DNA of 64,000 bases from Plantago major (GCA_026545765.1 CM048839.1:3720001-3784000); one strand, 5' to 3'. Shown: positions 45,688 through 58,635, counted from the stretch's first letter. Translations and numbers: made by a program. The notes: a model not told the origin generated them from the letters alone.

Positions 45688-47049
45688 TCACAATAACTCG
45701 GGATTTAATCCCTTAGAGATGATAAACCTTATCGTCTGTAAATTCAATGAATGAATTACTTCTCAATGGTCCTGAATCAGATCAATAATATCACGAATAA
45801 CAATATCTAGTCTACCAAATAAATTTGTCTATATATATATAAACCATCATATTTTATGTCATGAACATCTTGTCTGGTGTTATTGTAAATATAACATCAT
45901 ACTAGTTCTAATAAATAGTTTTACTTTATCATCTGTTATACATCTTTCAACATGATGATAATTTTGCCATACATCCCTCATGAATTTATGGGTGTGTATG
46001 TGCTTGAAGTCTCTCGAACATCTTCTTCTTCAATGAACTTCAACCGTAAGTGAACTTTTGCACCGTGATATGGTCTCCAGAACCTTTCTTGTCCTTCTTT
46101 GGTTGTTATCTTACATACAAAATCGACAAATCCTCCCATATGGTTCCCTTTTGTCCTTCTGGACTACCACCGAGATCCTCATCTTCATTATTACCTTTTA
46201 AATGTCAGAAATCACAATGAGATGAACATCATGTAATTTACCATAAACATCATATTTATAGAGTCAAATATTACATTTTCAGGGTAAAATATCACATTTT
46301 AAGAGTCAATTGGGTGTCACTGAGACATTAACGTATTGTGATTCACCACAAACATCATATATCCATAGTCAAACATCATATTTTAGAGTTAAACACCCAC
46401 AACCATCATATCTCCATAGTTAAACATCACATTTGCATATTTAAATCATCATTATGACATGTTGGATGTTACAAATACATTAGCATCATGTAATTCGTGA
46501 GAGGCATCACCTTCAAAGCTTAGTAGATTTAAATAATCATTCTTACATGATGGATGTTACCAATACATTAGCATTATGTAATTCACCACAAACATCACAC
46601 TATCACACTGCAAGAGACAAACATCACGCTTACAGACTCACATTTCATTATTACATATTGAATACATTGGCATCATATAATTATCCACAAACATTACCTT
46701 TCGATAGTCAAACATCGCATTACATATGCATATATTCACTATTACAAGTTGGATGTTACCAAATACACTAACGTCATGTTATGCTCAACAAACATCACTT
46801 GTCAAGAGTCAAACATCACATTTACATATTCATGTCCTCATTTTTAAATGGTATGCATTACTAATACATTAGCATAATGTGATTATCCATAAACATCACA
46901 TTTTAACAGTCAAATATCACATTTTAAGCAACATTATGATTTAAACAAGTTTATGTTTCTCAAACATTGTAACATCATATAATTAACAAATAACATCATG
47001 TTTTTCTTACGAAACATCATATGTATCTTGAAAAAAAGGTCGAAAATGG

Positions 47050-48090
47050 ATTAAATCATACCTAGTTATGAATCTTCAACGTTTGAATTGACCAAGCAAG
47101 AACTTTATGTAAGAGTCGAAGCCCCAAAAGGGGAATTGGGAATTTAACAATTTGTATTTTCCATCACCCAATACATACACAAAGTTGAAATCCACATCAA
47201 CGCAGAGGATACTCTACAACCTCATACCTTGATGATCCGATCCATGATCTCCTCGGAGAATTGGAGCGGTGGGCTAAAGATACAACACATCTGCAGTAGC
47301 AAGGACGAAATTTCCCCTTGATTGATTTGATTTCGCTTCAACGAAATTGATTAGAGTGGTTGAGGACAATGACGGCGTTGAGGAGGTCAGATCGGTGGCC
47401 AAAGATGCTCGCCTCCAGGTAACCGCCATGGATGAAGGTCATCGCTTCCAACAATACATTTATAGAGATTAGATTTTTGCAGATAGATTTTCAGTTTTAG
47501 TGTGTGTGGTGTGCGTGAAATTATGGTGTTCAGGTTGGTTTCTGGCCCTTATATACAAGATCCAAATGGATTTGGATTTAGATCAAATTCGATTTGGGAT
47601 GTTGATCTTGAAAGTTGAAACACAACGAACCGTGCTATTGCATTATCTCGTACGGAGTAATCGAATACCATTGTGGCACTGACCACCTTCATAAAACACT
47701 CCGTTGATGGTAATCTGAATTTGTTATACATTTATAGTATCTGTTTGTCAAAACAGGATGATAAGGTGATGATGGTATGTGATATCTGTTAATGCATTAA
47801 TCACAATATACATCTCCAGCAACATAAACACTCATGTTGCAAAGAATACAAAAAATAAGAGCCTAGAGCAGTGATTACCCATATACAAAATTTGGAAGTT
47901 GGAACATGGAAACAAGCATTGAAAAACAAAAGTTATTAATAAGAAGAAGTAACATTAGGTACACATATTGGACCAAGGTTACTGCACTAAACTACATCTG
48001 AAGTCTAAACTAAGTTTTTCATCATCAAATTCATTTAGATGCCTGTCTTCCACAGTTAAATCCAACACTCTTTCTACTTACTAAACTTTA
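47050..48090 (-). other. Promoter/leader-like region upstream of the AACATCA array, then intergenic DNA
   Basis: On the minus strand, about 47,560-47,050 has a TATATAAGGG-like box (near 47,550), then GC-richer leader-like sequence with ATG-containing short frames, then the motif array. The order (promoter, short leader, motif array) parallels MULE elements i and ii. No protein was recognised. 47,760-48,090 is featureless. Confidence 0.3.
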
Positions 48091-48098
48091 TTACAAAG

Positions 48099-49790
48099 CT
48101 ATTTCTTCTTGAATTCAGTTGGTGGCATAAAGAACTCTGAGTTTAACCCAAAAACATTGAAATCTACCTCTTCGATTTTCCAGGATTCTTCCAGCTCCCT
48201 CTTGTGGTTCGCGGATTGCTCTCCGTACCTAAATACCTTGATGACAGTCCTGCCGCTATGTGCGATATTTACACCTTCCACATACTTGTAGTCATCTATT
48301 ACCGACTCTGTGCTCGTTTCCCAGAAAACGTCGCCATCTTCCTTACTAGTCTTCACCGATAGGAGCCTTGAGTCCTCAAACTTAACCAGCAAGCCTGACC
48401 TCTGACTGAAATATCCCCAGATTGTGTGGTGGATGATTTCGTATTTAGGTCCACTTTGTGCCTCGAGAGTTGTCTGGCTCGCATCCAGTTTTAGTATGAA
48501 GCAGTCATCGCCGTTTATAATCTTTTCACCTATGCATACTGCATCTATAAACAAGTTTGATACAGGACGCGGATCTAGACCCTGGAAAATTGTCAAGGAA
48601 ACCACATTATCAACACGTTAAAGCTATTAGAATCTATTCGAATTAGTCTGTTTAATAAGTTTTTGTTTGCAAAACTGATCATTGCTGATTTAGCATTTGC
48701 AGCTTCTGCTAAGAAAACTGAAATAAGTTGTTTTAACAAAGTGCAACAAAGGCTGAGTCTTGATCACTCATTTTGTAGTGAAACTTTTTATAATCAGAAG
48801 CAATTGCAAACAGGCAGTAAATGTTGATAAAAGACAATCAAATCAATGATCAATCAATGTTCATGAAATGAAGCAATACTTGTAAGAATCGCCGCAAAGG
48901 TCTAGGAGTTCCCTTGGTTATCGGTCTTTGCTGATTAGAAGACTGTCTCCAAGAAACTTTTCCATTGCTACCAGATATAACCTTGCAACCGGAAATGAGC
49001 AACTCTAAACACCACAAGTCAGGATTCTTTTGCCACAGCACGAATCCTCCCGACTCTTCACTGCTCCTCACCTTGATATTTTCGTCACCCTGATGAAATT
49101 CTGAAGAACTGATTTTCACCTGACCTATTGCACACATGCTGTTTATCGCGTTCAGAGCTGGTTGGCCTCCTGTTGCTGCTATATATTGTGTCACAATGTA
49201 CTTGGCCGTTGATGCTTCCTGTCACATTCATACATTTACTGAAATCAATCGAAATGCTTTTTCTTGTACTCCACGTTTTTCTCGATTTCAAGAAATGTTA
49301 CGAACATCTTTCATAAGGATTCACAAAGAAGATGCAGTTAATAAAAGGCGAGACAGGTTTTGAGGAACGAAACAATATAAAACAAGTACTCCCTTCGTCC
49401 CAATAAATTATTCGAATTTCTTTTGTCAGTTCCAATCAATTCTTTAAGTTTACTTACAATGGAGGAATGTTTAACCGCACGCTGGACAGAATGTCCGACT
49501 TGGACCTGTAGAGGAATGAGCGGCGATCCAACAAAATACAAGAGAAAGCTGAGCTCATTATAACGACCAGCAATTATGGGAGACGACCACTTATCTGAGG
49601 TCTGAGCCTTCATCCAAGTGGCCATGTTCTGCCATCTAAGAGCAACATTGTTCCCCAATCGGGCGAACATCTCCTCGGGTATAGGCACCTCCAGGACGGT
49701 CTCCAAGCCATCTTCCCTATCGAAATTGGGGCATAGTTTACGCATAAAATTGGGAGGCGGCTTGTTCTTTTGTTGAGCTTTGGTGGTCAT
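48099..49790 (-). CDS. DUF620 family protein
   Basis: Three minus-strand exons, 49,790-49,458, 49,218-48,880 and 48,581-48,099, join in phase 0 to 384 residues. Family landmarks are TAKYIVTQYIAATGGQPALNA.., GGFVLWQKNPDLWCLELLISG.., GLDPRPVSNLFIDAVCIGEK.., GDDCFILKL, IIHHTIWGYFSQRSGLL and VNIAHSGRTVIKVFRYGE. DUF620 is a plant-specific family of unknown biochemical function. Length and domain coverage are complete, and introns follow GT-AG. The frame is open upstream of 49,790, but the ATG at 49,790 begins MTTKAQQKNK, a typical start. It appears intact and is flanked by transposons on both sides. Confidence 0.92.
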
Positions 49791-50546
49791 TTTCCGACGA
49801 AGAATGGTGATGCGGAGAGTAGAATTCAGAAAATGGAACATAATGGTTTTGATTCATTATTTCATTCATTCATTTAGTCTTCTTTTTTAATTCGTGGAGT
49901 GCTTGCCGCGTTTCTAGAATTCGTGTGGGCACGATTTTGTTTCATTTTCTCTCTTCAATTAGATTGTTTCTAACTAACCAATTAACTGATTTATGTTTTT
50001 GTCATCTATTTTTAGCTACTTAACTTGCAAACATTTTCTACTAGCTAAAAATAGAGAAAATCTTGAATCAGTTGACTCCGCTTACTCAGGTATTTCTTGA
50101 ATCCATACACGCGATTAATCTCTTCAATGGAAACAGATTGCACATTTTGCAGTACAACTTGAATTGTAGCAGGATCATGGTCAGCTCAAGTTTTCAAGGG
50201 ATCTGTAAATTTTTTAATATCATAACTATGTACTTCAAGCCATAAATAAATAAAATTTCAGACTACAAATGCTAAAAGTTACACCTTAAACGGGAATTTA
50301 AGATTTAAAAATAAAGTAATAGAAATTAAAACCTAAAACTGATTTTATATTGTTGAATTTTCAAAGATATTCGTAATCTATAAATTTATTGACACTTTCC
50401 GTTGGAGCATAGGGTAGGGATGTGAATATTATATTAATTTACATCTACTCTCCCTGATAAACAGGTCCAACTCATCCAAGTCCCCAACATTTTAACAATA
50501 ACAGATCGGTCCAAAATTCAGTAAAAACGTTAACCTCCCAGAAAAT

Positions 50547-50566
50547 TAATATCCACGTGGATATTA
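50547..50566. promoter_or_regulatory. 20-bp perfect palindrome with central CACGTG in the left MULE end
   Basis: TAATATCCACGTGGATATTA is its own reverse complement. It contains a G-box and part of it recurs in the right TIR, so it could be a transposase or bZIP/bHLH binding site (inference). Confidence 0.6.
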
Positions 50567-51070
50567 TACTGTGACATGGAAAAGGAGCGGTTGGCGGGAA
50601 ACAATTAGGTTAAAGAAAGAAAATAGCAAAAGGGGAAACTTGTCTGATATCACACAAACCCTTCGTCTCCAACAACATGCTTACTATGAAATTGAACTTC
50701 AAAATTCAACAATAATTCCGTTTCAGTCTTAGTTTTGGTTCGAAAATTATATGTTGTTCTGCAATAGTGGTGAATCGCGTTTGGTTGTGGGGAATCAAGT
50801 TCGATTTTCGAAGGGTTATAAGGCAACAATGGCAGCTATGTTTCTGTTTGAATTTTTTCTTGTTTTTGTATAATTCTGATGTAGATGACGTTGCTAACAG
50901 TACCGATTAAGTAAACAACATCGATTTTTCGCAAAATTTTATGAAAAACCCTAGCTTTATTGTGTTCTGTTCTTCGGTTAGTTTTTGTGAAGAACAGAGG
51001 TTTCATATGTACTTTGTATAGTATATAGAAGTTTTGAATATGCCGTATTGAAGTTTTATTTTGGATTTTT

Positions 51071-54000
51071 GTGACAGGCAACTCATCTCAAGGAGGTTTG
51101 TTCAATATAAGGATGCATTATGGCAAAGAACAGCTCATATTGTACAATGTATCTCCGCACACGTATTCCTACTCTAAACTGTTGCGTGATGTTATGAACG
51201 AGGTTATAAATGATTTCCCTACCCAAAACAGTTTGTTTTTCACATTGAAATATGATGCTGAGGGTACATTTGATCAGTATGAGGTGTTAAGTGATAGGGA
51301 TGTCTCTTTGATGTTTGAGAGAAACAATAGTATGAAAGAAGTTGAATTGCGTATAGAAATTGAAGATGTTTCTCCCTTGGCTATTGATATAAGTAGACAA
51401 AAGACTGCAAAATTGAGTGATGATGTTGATCTGTTGTATCACCCTCCTGGTGCTGGTGCTTCAAGTGCATATGTGAATGTACCAAATGAGAGGCAAAGGC
51501 CTTTTAGGTATAGAAGAAGTAAACAAAATCCCTATCCAACATCTGTTCACATTGATTTGGTTAGTAGTGATGATGATGGTGAAGAACCTCCTTCCCTTAT
51601 GCATGAAACAGCTCCTAAGGAACCTGAGAAGAACCCTGCAAATATACCATCCCCAGAACAAACTCCTCCACTACCCCAAGCTACTATACCTAAACAAACT
51701 CCTCCACTTGCAGATACTACTATACCTGAAGAAACTCCTCCACTTGTAGATACTACTATACTTGAAGAAACCCCCCCCCCCCCCCACTGACCATGAACAA
51801 ACTCCTTATATTCCTCAGCATGATAATGAGACTGACTTGAACATAGAACATGGGAACATGTCTGATTTGGAGTTGGACATGCATGGTTTATCCTTTGAAG
51901 AACTTCAATCTTCTTCTCTAAACACTAATGCCAATTCCCAAGTTCATTCAACCCATCCACAAGCTGATTCAACCCATCCCCAAGCTGAGACTATTATAGA
52001 TGATGTATTAGTGGAAGATGAGGTTGCTTCACCAGAGAAGGAGTGTACTAAGGGTAAGGGAGTAGACAAGGGCAAGGAGAAGATGGTGGATAGTGACAGT
52101 GATTTAGATGATTGGGAGGATCAATGTCCACCTTATGAGTATCTGCATGATTCTGAGGATGAAGCCATAGGCTTCATTAGGTGTAGAGATGTAGGAAAAC
52201 ATAGTGACAGTGATGATGATGAGGTATCTGAGAAGGATGAGGATCATGATTCAGAATATCAACCAAATGATGATGAGGTTCCTGTGACTGATGAGAATGA
52301 TGGTTTCTCTGAGAATGATGATGAACATGAAAGTGAAGATGACTATGCTTATGAGGGGTCTGATCAATCTGACCATGGAGGTGAAGATGACTTTAACTTG
52401 AACTGTGATAAGTGGGATAAAGAGTTCAAGGTAGGTGATTTATTTGCAAATAAGGAGTTGTTGAGAAGGACCAAAGAATATGCTTTGAAGGTGGGATTTC
52501 ACATGAAAAGGCAAAAGAATGATGGGAGGAGGTACACAGTTTACTGTGCTGGAGCTGGTTGTAAGTGGAGGCTTCATGCCTCCATTTTGGATAACAACGG
52601 TTTTGCTATTAATACATACTCAGGGAAACACAGGTGTTTAAGGAGGGTGAACAACAAGGAAGCTGACTCAAATTGGCTAGCAGATAAAATATGTGTTGAA
52701 CTGAAGAAGAATCCCAAATTGGAAGCCAAAGGTTTAGTGAAATGGGCAACAAATGAATTAGGTGTTACAGTCTCATACATGAGGATGTATAGGGCCAGGC
52801 AGAAAGCAGTAGAGATTCTAGGAGGTGATCCAGTTGAAGCATACATGCTCATGAACAAGTATGAAGAGATGATATTAAGGACAAACCCAGGCAGTACAGT
52901 TGGCTTTGTTAAGACTCCAGTCATTGGTAGTTACCTGAATTCAAGAGATTCTTTGTTGGTCTTGATGCACTCAAAAGGGGCTTTATGAATGGATGTAGTC
53001 CATTTCTTTCTTTTTTTTATGGATGCCACCTAAAAGGCAAGTTCACTGGTGTGATCCTGAGTTGTGTTGGTACTGACCCTGATGGAGGTAAATTGGTTGT
53101 TTAAATTGGAGATTTAATTACCTGATTTGTCATTTAAGTTAGAGATTTACTTACCTGCTTTAACATATGTATTTGAACTGTGCAGGAATCTTTCCAGTTG
53201 CATATGCCATAACTGAAAGTGAATGCAAGGAGAGTTGGGATTCTTCTTATATTGCTTGGACAATATGATAGGACCATTTGAGAGAGACAAGCATTGGCAT
53301 TTCATGGCTGATAGGCAAAAGGTAGTAATGTCTTTTAAGTTATGATTTCTTTTTATATGCTTTCCCTTCTCATGATTTCTGAATTGTATTTACTGTGTTA
53401 TGATGAAGAGCATGGTTGAGATAATTAAGGACTTAGCACCAGAAGTTATCAATAGAAAATGTGCAAAGCACATTTATGATAACTTCAAGCAAAAATGGAG
53501 AAGTAGTGACTTGAGAAAGTACTTCTGGTGGGCTGTGACTGCCTATACTTCATATGGATTTAACAAAGTAATGGCCAAGATGAAGGAAGGTACATTGTTA
53601 TATCTTGTGCTCTTTCTTATATAGTATCTGCACACATGTGTTTTGTTCTCTTTGTTCTGTGCTTGATTAAAACTTGCATGTTTCAATTGGTAGGTAATGA
53701 AGATGCATATAATTATCTTATGGCTATTGACACTTCTTTGTGGGCTAGGCATGACTATGACACAACCCCTAAGATAGATCATTGTACAAACAACTGCTCT
53801 GAGTCTTTCAATGATTGGGTTGATCCTGTTAGAGGTTACTCTGTCCTTAACATCTTTGAAGAAATTAGGACCCAGATTATGAAGGGAATAACTGTTAGAA
53901 GGGCCAAAGGGTTGAGAAACAAGGCAGTTGCAATGCCTAGGGTTATGCACAAGTTGAATGAGACATTACAACAATCAAGGAGATCTTCTCTACTTTCATA

Positions 54001-54678
54001 GGCTGACATGGTGTTTGAGATTTAAGATATTAGTTTCAGGTTTGTTGTTGATCTTGAAAATAGAACATGTGACTGTAGGAGATGGGATGTCACAAGGATA
54101 CCTTGTAGGCATGCCTGGGTAGCTATAAATCATATGAGGATGGAAGGTGAGAACTTCATATCTGAGAACCACACAAAGGCAGCCTACATGAGAGCTTATG
54201 ATATGAAGATCAATCCCATCCCTCAACACAATTTCTGGCACTTGAATAATGAGGAACGTGGACCTCCTGCTGAGAAAAAACTACCTAGTAGGCCTTCTGT
54301 TTCAAGGAAACAACATCCTTCTGAGCATGAAATCAAGAAGGCAGTGAAGAGTGGACTGAGGAAGACATACAAGTGCAGGAATTGTGGAGAAGCTGGCCAC
54401 AACAAGGCCAAATGTCCATTGCTGAAGAAAACACACCAATCTGCTGATGTATGTTTCTTGACCTGTATCTCTCCTTTACATTTGCACATTTTCAATTGTT
54501 AATTATTGTCCACTTTCTTCTCTAAAGGCACCACAGTCCTCCAAAGCAGCTGGAAAAGGAAAAAGAAAGGCACCTGAAACTGGACAAGCACAGAAGAAAG
54601 GAATGAAGAAAAAAGGAAAAAGCAATGCTCAATGCTCCCAAGACATACCTTACTCCCAGTTTAGTACTCAGGAGTAAG
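51071..54678 (+). pseudogene. mudrA-like MULE transposase, decayed
   Basis: An acceptor at about 51,078 starts a PB1-like N-terminal domain (FNIRMHYGKEQLILYN..). An acidic/proline linker follows, then the MuDR DNA-binding region (WDKEFKVGDLFANKELLRRT..CKWRLHASI..GKHRCLRRVNN). The DDE core is in pieces (RFFVGLDALKRGFMNGC.., GKFTGVILSCVGTDPDGG, HWHFMADRQK, CTNNCSESFNDWV), with the SWIM finger CDCRRWDVTRIPCRHA at about 54,070-54,120, a CCHC knuckle CRNCGEAGHNKAKC at about 54,373-54,414 and a basic tail. Introns lie at about 53,090-53,186, 53,322-53,406, 53,590-53,693 and 54,450-54,528. Breaks: C15 tract at 51,771-51,785, frame changes at about 52,935 and 53,246, and TAA at about 54,024. The first catalytic Asp position reads YGC instead of DGC. 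Confidence 0.88.
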
Positions 54679-54971
54679 GTTTGCAGTTTTCTAGCTTTTG
54701 CATATTTTATTCAGAATGGTTGAGCCCTGTGTGGCCTTATTTTGTGTTTAGTTGACAGTATTTCCTACTTCATTTGGTGCTATTATGTACTCTGTTCTGT
54801 CTGGATTGGTAGCCACTTATGGTGTTTTTAGTTTGCAACTATGAATATTCAATTTGCAAGTTCAATAGGAGGAAAATATCAGTTTCATTTCATGAATTCT
54901 CTTCTTGCAATACATAACATAGCTTAGCTTAATGGTTGCATACATATTGGTTTCATTTCCTACTCCTACTA

Positions 54972-55392
54972 CTAATCCTTCATTACTGCCTTGACAAGTA
55001 GGACTGCACATAGCTTGTTGATCACATTTTGCTCTTCTTGAACCCTTGCCTGATGTTGGCTAGTAGCAATCAATTCTCCTAACAGTCTGTTGGTATTTAT
55101 CTGTTCTTGTTGCAATGCTTCATTTGACTGGATCATCTTCTGTAGTAGCATGCTTGTATTATTCTCTTCTGTAATCCCAGATTCAACTTCATCCTTGTCA
55201 TCCTGTTGAACAGTCCCTTCATACCAATGTGAGAAATTATGCACATGACACCGGTTGTATATTCTGCCCGGATTTTTATCGGAACGAGACATCCACAAAA
55301 TTGTTTTCTTTCCACATTTCACACAAATTAACTTCACCACTTTCAGCATGCCCTTGAACTTCTCCAGAACGTTGAGTAGAAGAAGATGCCAT
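54972..55392 (-). pseudogene. GRF-type zinc finger/coiled-coil gene of the MULE
   Basis: The ATG at 55,392 (MASSSTQRSGEVQGH..) opens in one frame. The main frame then reads ICVKCGKKTILWMSRSDKNP and GRIYNRCHVHNFSHW, a GRF-type zinc finger with the NPGR core, followed by an acidic and glutamine-rich coiled coil (LQKMIQSNEALQQEQINTNR) ending at 54,972. One frame change near 55,330 separates the start from the finger. Small GRF finger/coiled-coil proteins are common in plant transposons, presumably as nucleic-acid-binding accessories. Here it converges on the transposase, as mudrB does on mudrA in maize MuDR, although it is not homologous to mudrB as far as I can see. Confidence 0.65.
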
Positions 55393-55869
55393 GAAAATGA
55401 ACAAACAATCAAAGTAAGAAGATTATACAAATTGAAGACAAAAAACTTGCATAAAACCACCATAAAGGGCTTAAATAGAGGGAAATAAGAAGCCTCCAAC
55501 GGCTAGTTCGTTTGAATAAATCATAAATTTCAATTACGTATTGGTCCCTGATATGTTCTATTACATTTCAGTCCAACGACTATAACCAACGGCTAGTTCA
55601 CTACATATTTCAATTACCTAATAGTCCAACCGTCACATTAATAAGAAAAAAATAAATTCAGTAAATAGAATAAAAAGGAAGAAAACCAATTAATTATTAT
55701 CCACGTCATTTTCACACTGCCATGTTGGATATTCACGTTGACTTTTGGACCATGGTGTTATTGATTTATGAAACTTGTCTGATATTGTTATTGATAAAAT
55801 GTAAGGGACCTCGATGTTATTGGTGATATGAAACTTGTCTGATATTCACGTTGACTTTTGGACCATAAT

Positions 55870-56440
55870 GCAACGCGTGCCAAAAGGTTTTAATTCGGAG
55901 GATGATGATGTTGAGCCACCCGACGAAATGCAGTTCCCTATCAATTTTGATTGAAAATAGTTCCCCATACCCGTATGCTTTGTTATGACCATAAATAAAA
56001 GTTAGGGACATTCTCTTTCACACATCAGCCTCTACCTCCCCTAATATGTATCAAACCATGGTCAGTTAAATGTTGCTCTTTCTAGAGTTACCATCGGGAA
56101 GGGATCAAAGGCAGTAATTTGTGACGTAGAGGGTAATACATATGACACGACAACAAATGTAATTTATAAAGAAGTCTTCGACAAGTTATGAGTTGATTTT
56201 ATCTTTTTGTATATAAATTTTAGGATTTTTTTTAATACCGACAAAATTTTATATATGGTTGTGCTTAATTTCACTAATTTATATTATGCACTTTTCTAAA
56301 GGTATGAGTGACTTCCGATGCAATGATGAAGCGATTAGATCATGCATTTTGTCATATTGCAGTTTTTTATATGCTTTTCAACTTCTACATGTTATTATAG
56401 AAATTTATTAATATCTTATCATAAGTTTTTTCTCCATGCC
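55870..56440. other. AT-rich DNA upstream of a Helitron 3' end
   Basis: No exon recognised. It may be the body of a Helitron whose 3' terminus lies at 56,475; a clear TC 5' terminus was not found. Confidence 0.4.
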
Positions 56441-56444
56441 ATGC

Positions 56445-56475
56445 CCCGTCGAGTATCGACGGGCCATTAACTAGT
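56445..56475 (+). mobile_element. Helitron 3' terminus (hairpin plus CTAG-T)
   Basis: A perfect 8-bp stem CCCGTCGA/TCGACGGG with a 3-nt loop (56,445-56,463) is followed after 7 nt by CTAG (56,471-56,474) and a host T. This is the canonical Helitron 3' end: GC-rich hairpin 10-12 nt before CTRR, insertion between A and T. Confidence 0.75.
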
Positions 56476-57645
56476 GAAGTAAATAAAAGAAAATCAAAGG
56501 TGATCTTGGAAAATTACACATAAGTTAGTGGATAACATAAATAAAGACTAATACATGCATACTAACAGTAATGTAAAATTGAGTTTATTGCATGCACTTA
56601 GAGAAAGAAGATAGAGTTACCATAATGCAAAGTGCAAACTCTAAACTTTCACGACTATTCACTTCCCTCATACGCTAAAATGTAAATTGCTATCATTGTG
56701 ATAATTGTTCCATGCAATGACATGAAAAATTAAAAAAAAATTAAAAAAAATAAATTAAAGGCAGTTTAAGTGGTAACAAAGAGATTTAGCACTACAAAAA
56801 TCTGCTATTTTAGTGACGGATCTATCAATCGCTAAAACAGTGCCGATCCGTCGCCAACCGATTCGTCGCCAAGTCCTTAGCGACGGATAAAAAAGCCGTC
56901 GTCTCATGGGAAGCTTAACGACGGATAGTTTATCCGTCGCTAAATCGCAACGAATTTAGCGACAGATAAACCATTGATTTTTTAGCGACGGATATTAAAA
57001 GCTGATTTTTTTTTTAAATTATAAATTTACTGGATTTTAGCGACGGATACTTTATCCGTCGCTAAATTGAGCAGATTTTGAATTTTTTTTTAAATTTTGA
57101 TGCATGTTTTCATATTTCACCTGTTTCACAAATATAATGTCCGATAGTAAATTCAGAATAATGAAATTGTTTTAATTAAACAGAAATAATTCGACAAAAT
57201 ACAAATTATCCGTAATTAAATGAAATATCCGTACATAAGCTAAAATAAGAGGTCAAGTGGCAGAAAAACAGAAGTTCAAAACGAAATATCTAGGAGAAGC
57301 ATAACAAAAATGATCAAGGCTAAGAAGATGTCATTTTCTTCTTGAATTGACAGCTCCTGAATGTCGATCCTCCCACCACCCCAGCCTGAAATCGTAAAGT
57401 GCATACCATGAGTTATGGATGAAAAATTACGCATACTACACAATTGGTGACTAGCATATCACCCACATATAGTGGCTAACATACCACTCATATTGTCCTA
57501 AAAGCAGCTAAGACAATGGTGACTAACATATCACCCAAGTTCAGTCTCACATATAGTGGCTAACATACCACTCACAAATAAAGCACAAACAAATAAAGAA
57601 GAATGATCATATTATCACAAATAAGATACGAATATATACACTAAC

Positions 57646-58428
57646 CTAGAGATGATTCCGTCTATATTCAAGCATGTGATATACACTTTCAAATAATCGA
57701 AAGTTCATCATCCTCTCAATGGTCATGTCAAAATCCTCATCATCTTCATCATCCATTTCTTTCCCAGCATTGGTTTTAGCCATGTTTGCATCTTCATCGG
57801 CCTTCATTTCTGCCTCCAATGCACTATCGAAAGCAGAAAAACCTGTCCACATCTCTGCATAGGAGAGTGTATCGCAATTTCTACATACATAAAAAAAAAA
57901 CCAATGTTAAATATTAATTGTGCTAAATTAACTACAAAATACAGTTACATGTTAGGAATGAAATCACTACTAAGAAAGACGAAGTATATTTACTCGGCAG
58001 AACTCCAATGAATCTGGTGGAGGCGGCAATGGTGTAGGCGACTGTGGTGGAGAAACCTTCATTTCATCATCTTCATCATCCATTTCTTTCCCAGCATTGG
58101 TTTTAGCGATGTTTGCATCTTCATCGGCCTTCATTTCTGCCTCCAATGCTCTGTCGATAGCATAAAAAACTGTCCACATGTCTGCATAGGAGAGCGTATC
58201 GCAATTTCTACATACATAAAAAAAATTGAGGTTAAATATTAATTGTGCTAAATTAACTACAAAATACAGTTTACATGTTAGAAATGAAATCACTACTAAG
58301 AAAGACGAAGTATACTTACTCGGCAGAACTCCAATGAATCGGGTGGAGGCGGCAATGGTGTAGGCGACGGTGGAGGAGGCGACGAAGGTGGAGAAGTCAT
58401 CCTTGAAGAATCCAATAATAGCTTTCAT
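57646..58428 (-). pseudogene. Unrecognised minus-strand gene fragment with duplicated exons in the CACTA element
   Basis: Two exon copies encode nearly the same sequence, ..ALEAEMKADEDAN.AKTNAGKEMDDEDDE. (57,852-57,700 and about 58,190-58,070). The downstream copy continues to FDMTIERMMNFRLFESVYHM.. and a stop at 57,646; the upstream one continues into PPQSPTPLPPPPDS. Acidic, no known domain. Probably a fragment of a CACTA gene or a captured host gene; exon copies arose by tandem duplication inside the element. Confidence 0.4.
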
Positions 58429-58635
58429 ATTGTAAATATTAATTGTGCTAAATTAACTACAAAATACAGTTTACATGTTAGAAATGAAATCACTACTAAG
58501 AAAGACAAAGTATACTTACTCGGCAGAACTCCAATGAATCGGGTGGAGGCGGCAATGGTGTAGGCGACGGTGGAGGAAGCGACGAAGGTGGAGAAGTCAT
58601 CCTTGAATAATCCAATAATAGCTTTCATATTGTAG
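57900..58635. repeat. Tandem partial copies of an intron/exon segment inside the CACTA element
   Basis: The block beginning TTAAATATTAATTGTGC and running through ACTCGGCAGAACTCCAATGAATC to GGCGACGG..GG occurs three times: about 57,906-58,057, 58,231-58,372 and 58,434-58,578. The last two are almost identical and share the following ..CATCCTTGAA.AATCCAATAATAGCTTTCAT. Confidence 0.85.

Larger units (their letters stand above)
50473..55866. mobile_element. MULE with two convergent genes (transposase and GRF zinc finger)
   Basis: Sequence at 50,473-50,580 (CATCCAAGTCCCCAACATTT.., GGTCCAAAATTCA, CCACGTGGAT) reappears inverted and degenerate at about 55,690-55,816 (reverse reading CATCGAGGTCCCTTACATTT.., GGTCCAAAAGTCA, GACGTGGAT). 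The right end has an internal duplication of GATATTCACGTTGACTTTTG (55,728 and 55,838). Between them are a plus-strand mudrA-like gene and a minus-strand GRF zinc-finger gene facing each other. No target duplication was identified and exact ends are uncertain. Length is about 5.3 kb. Confidence 0.65.
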
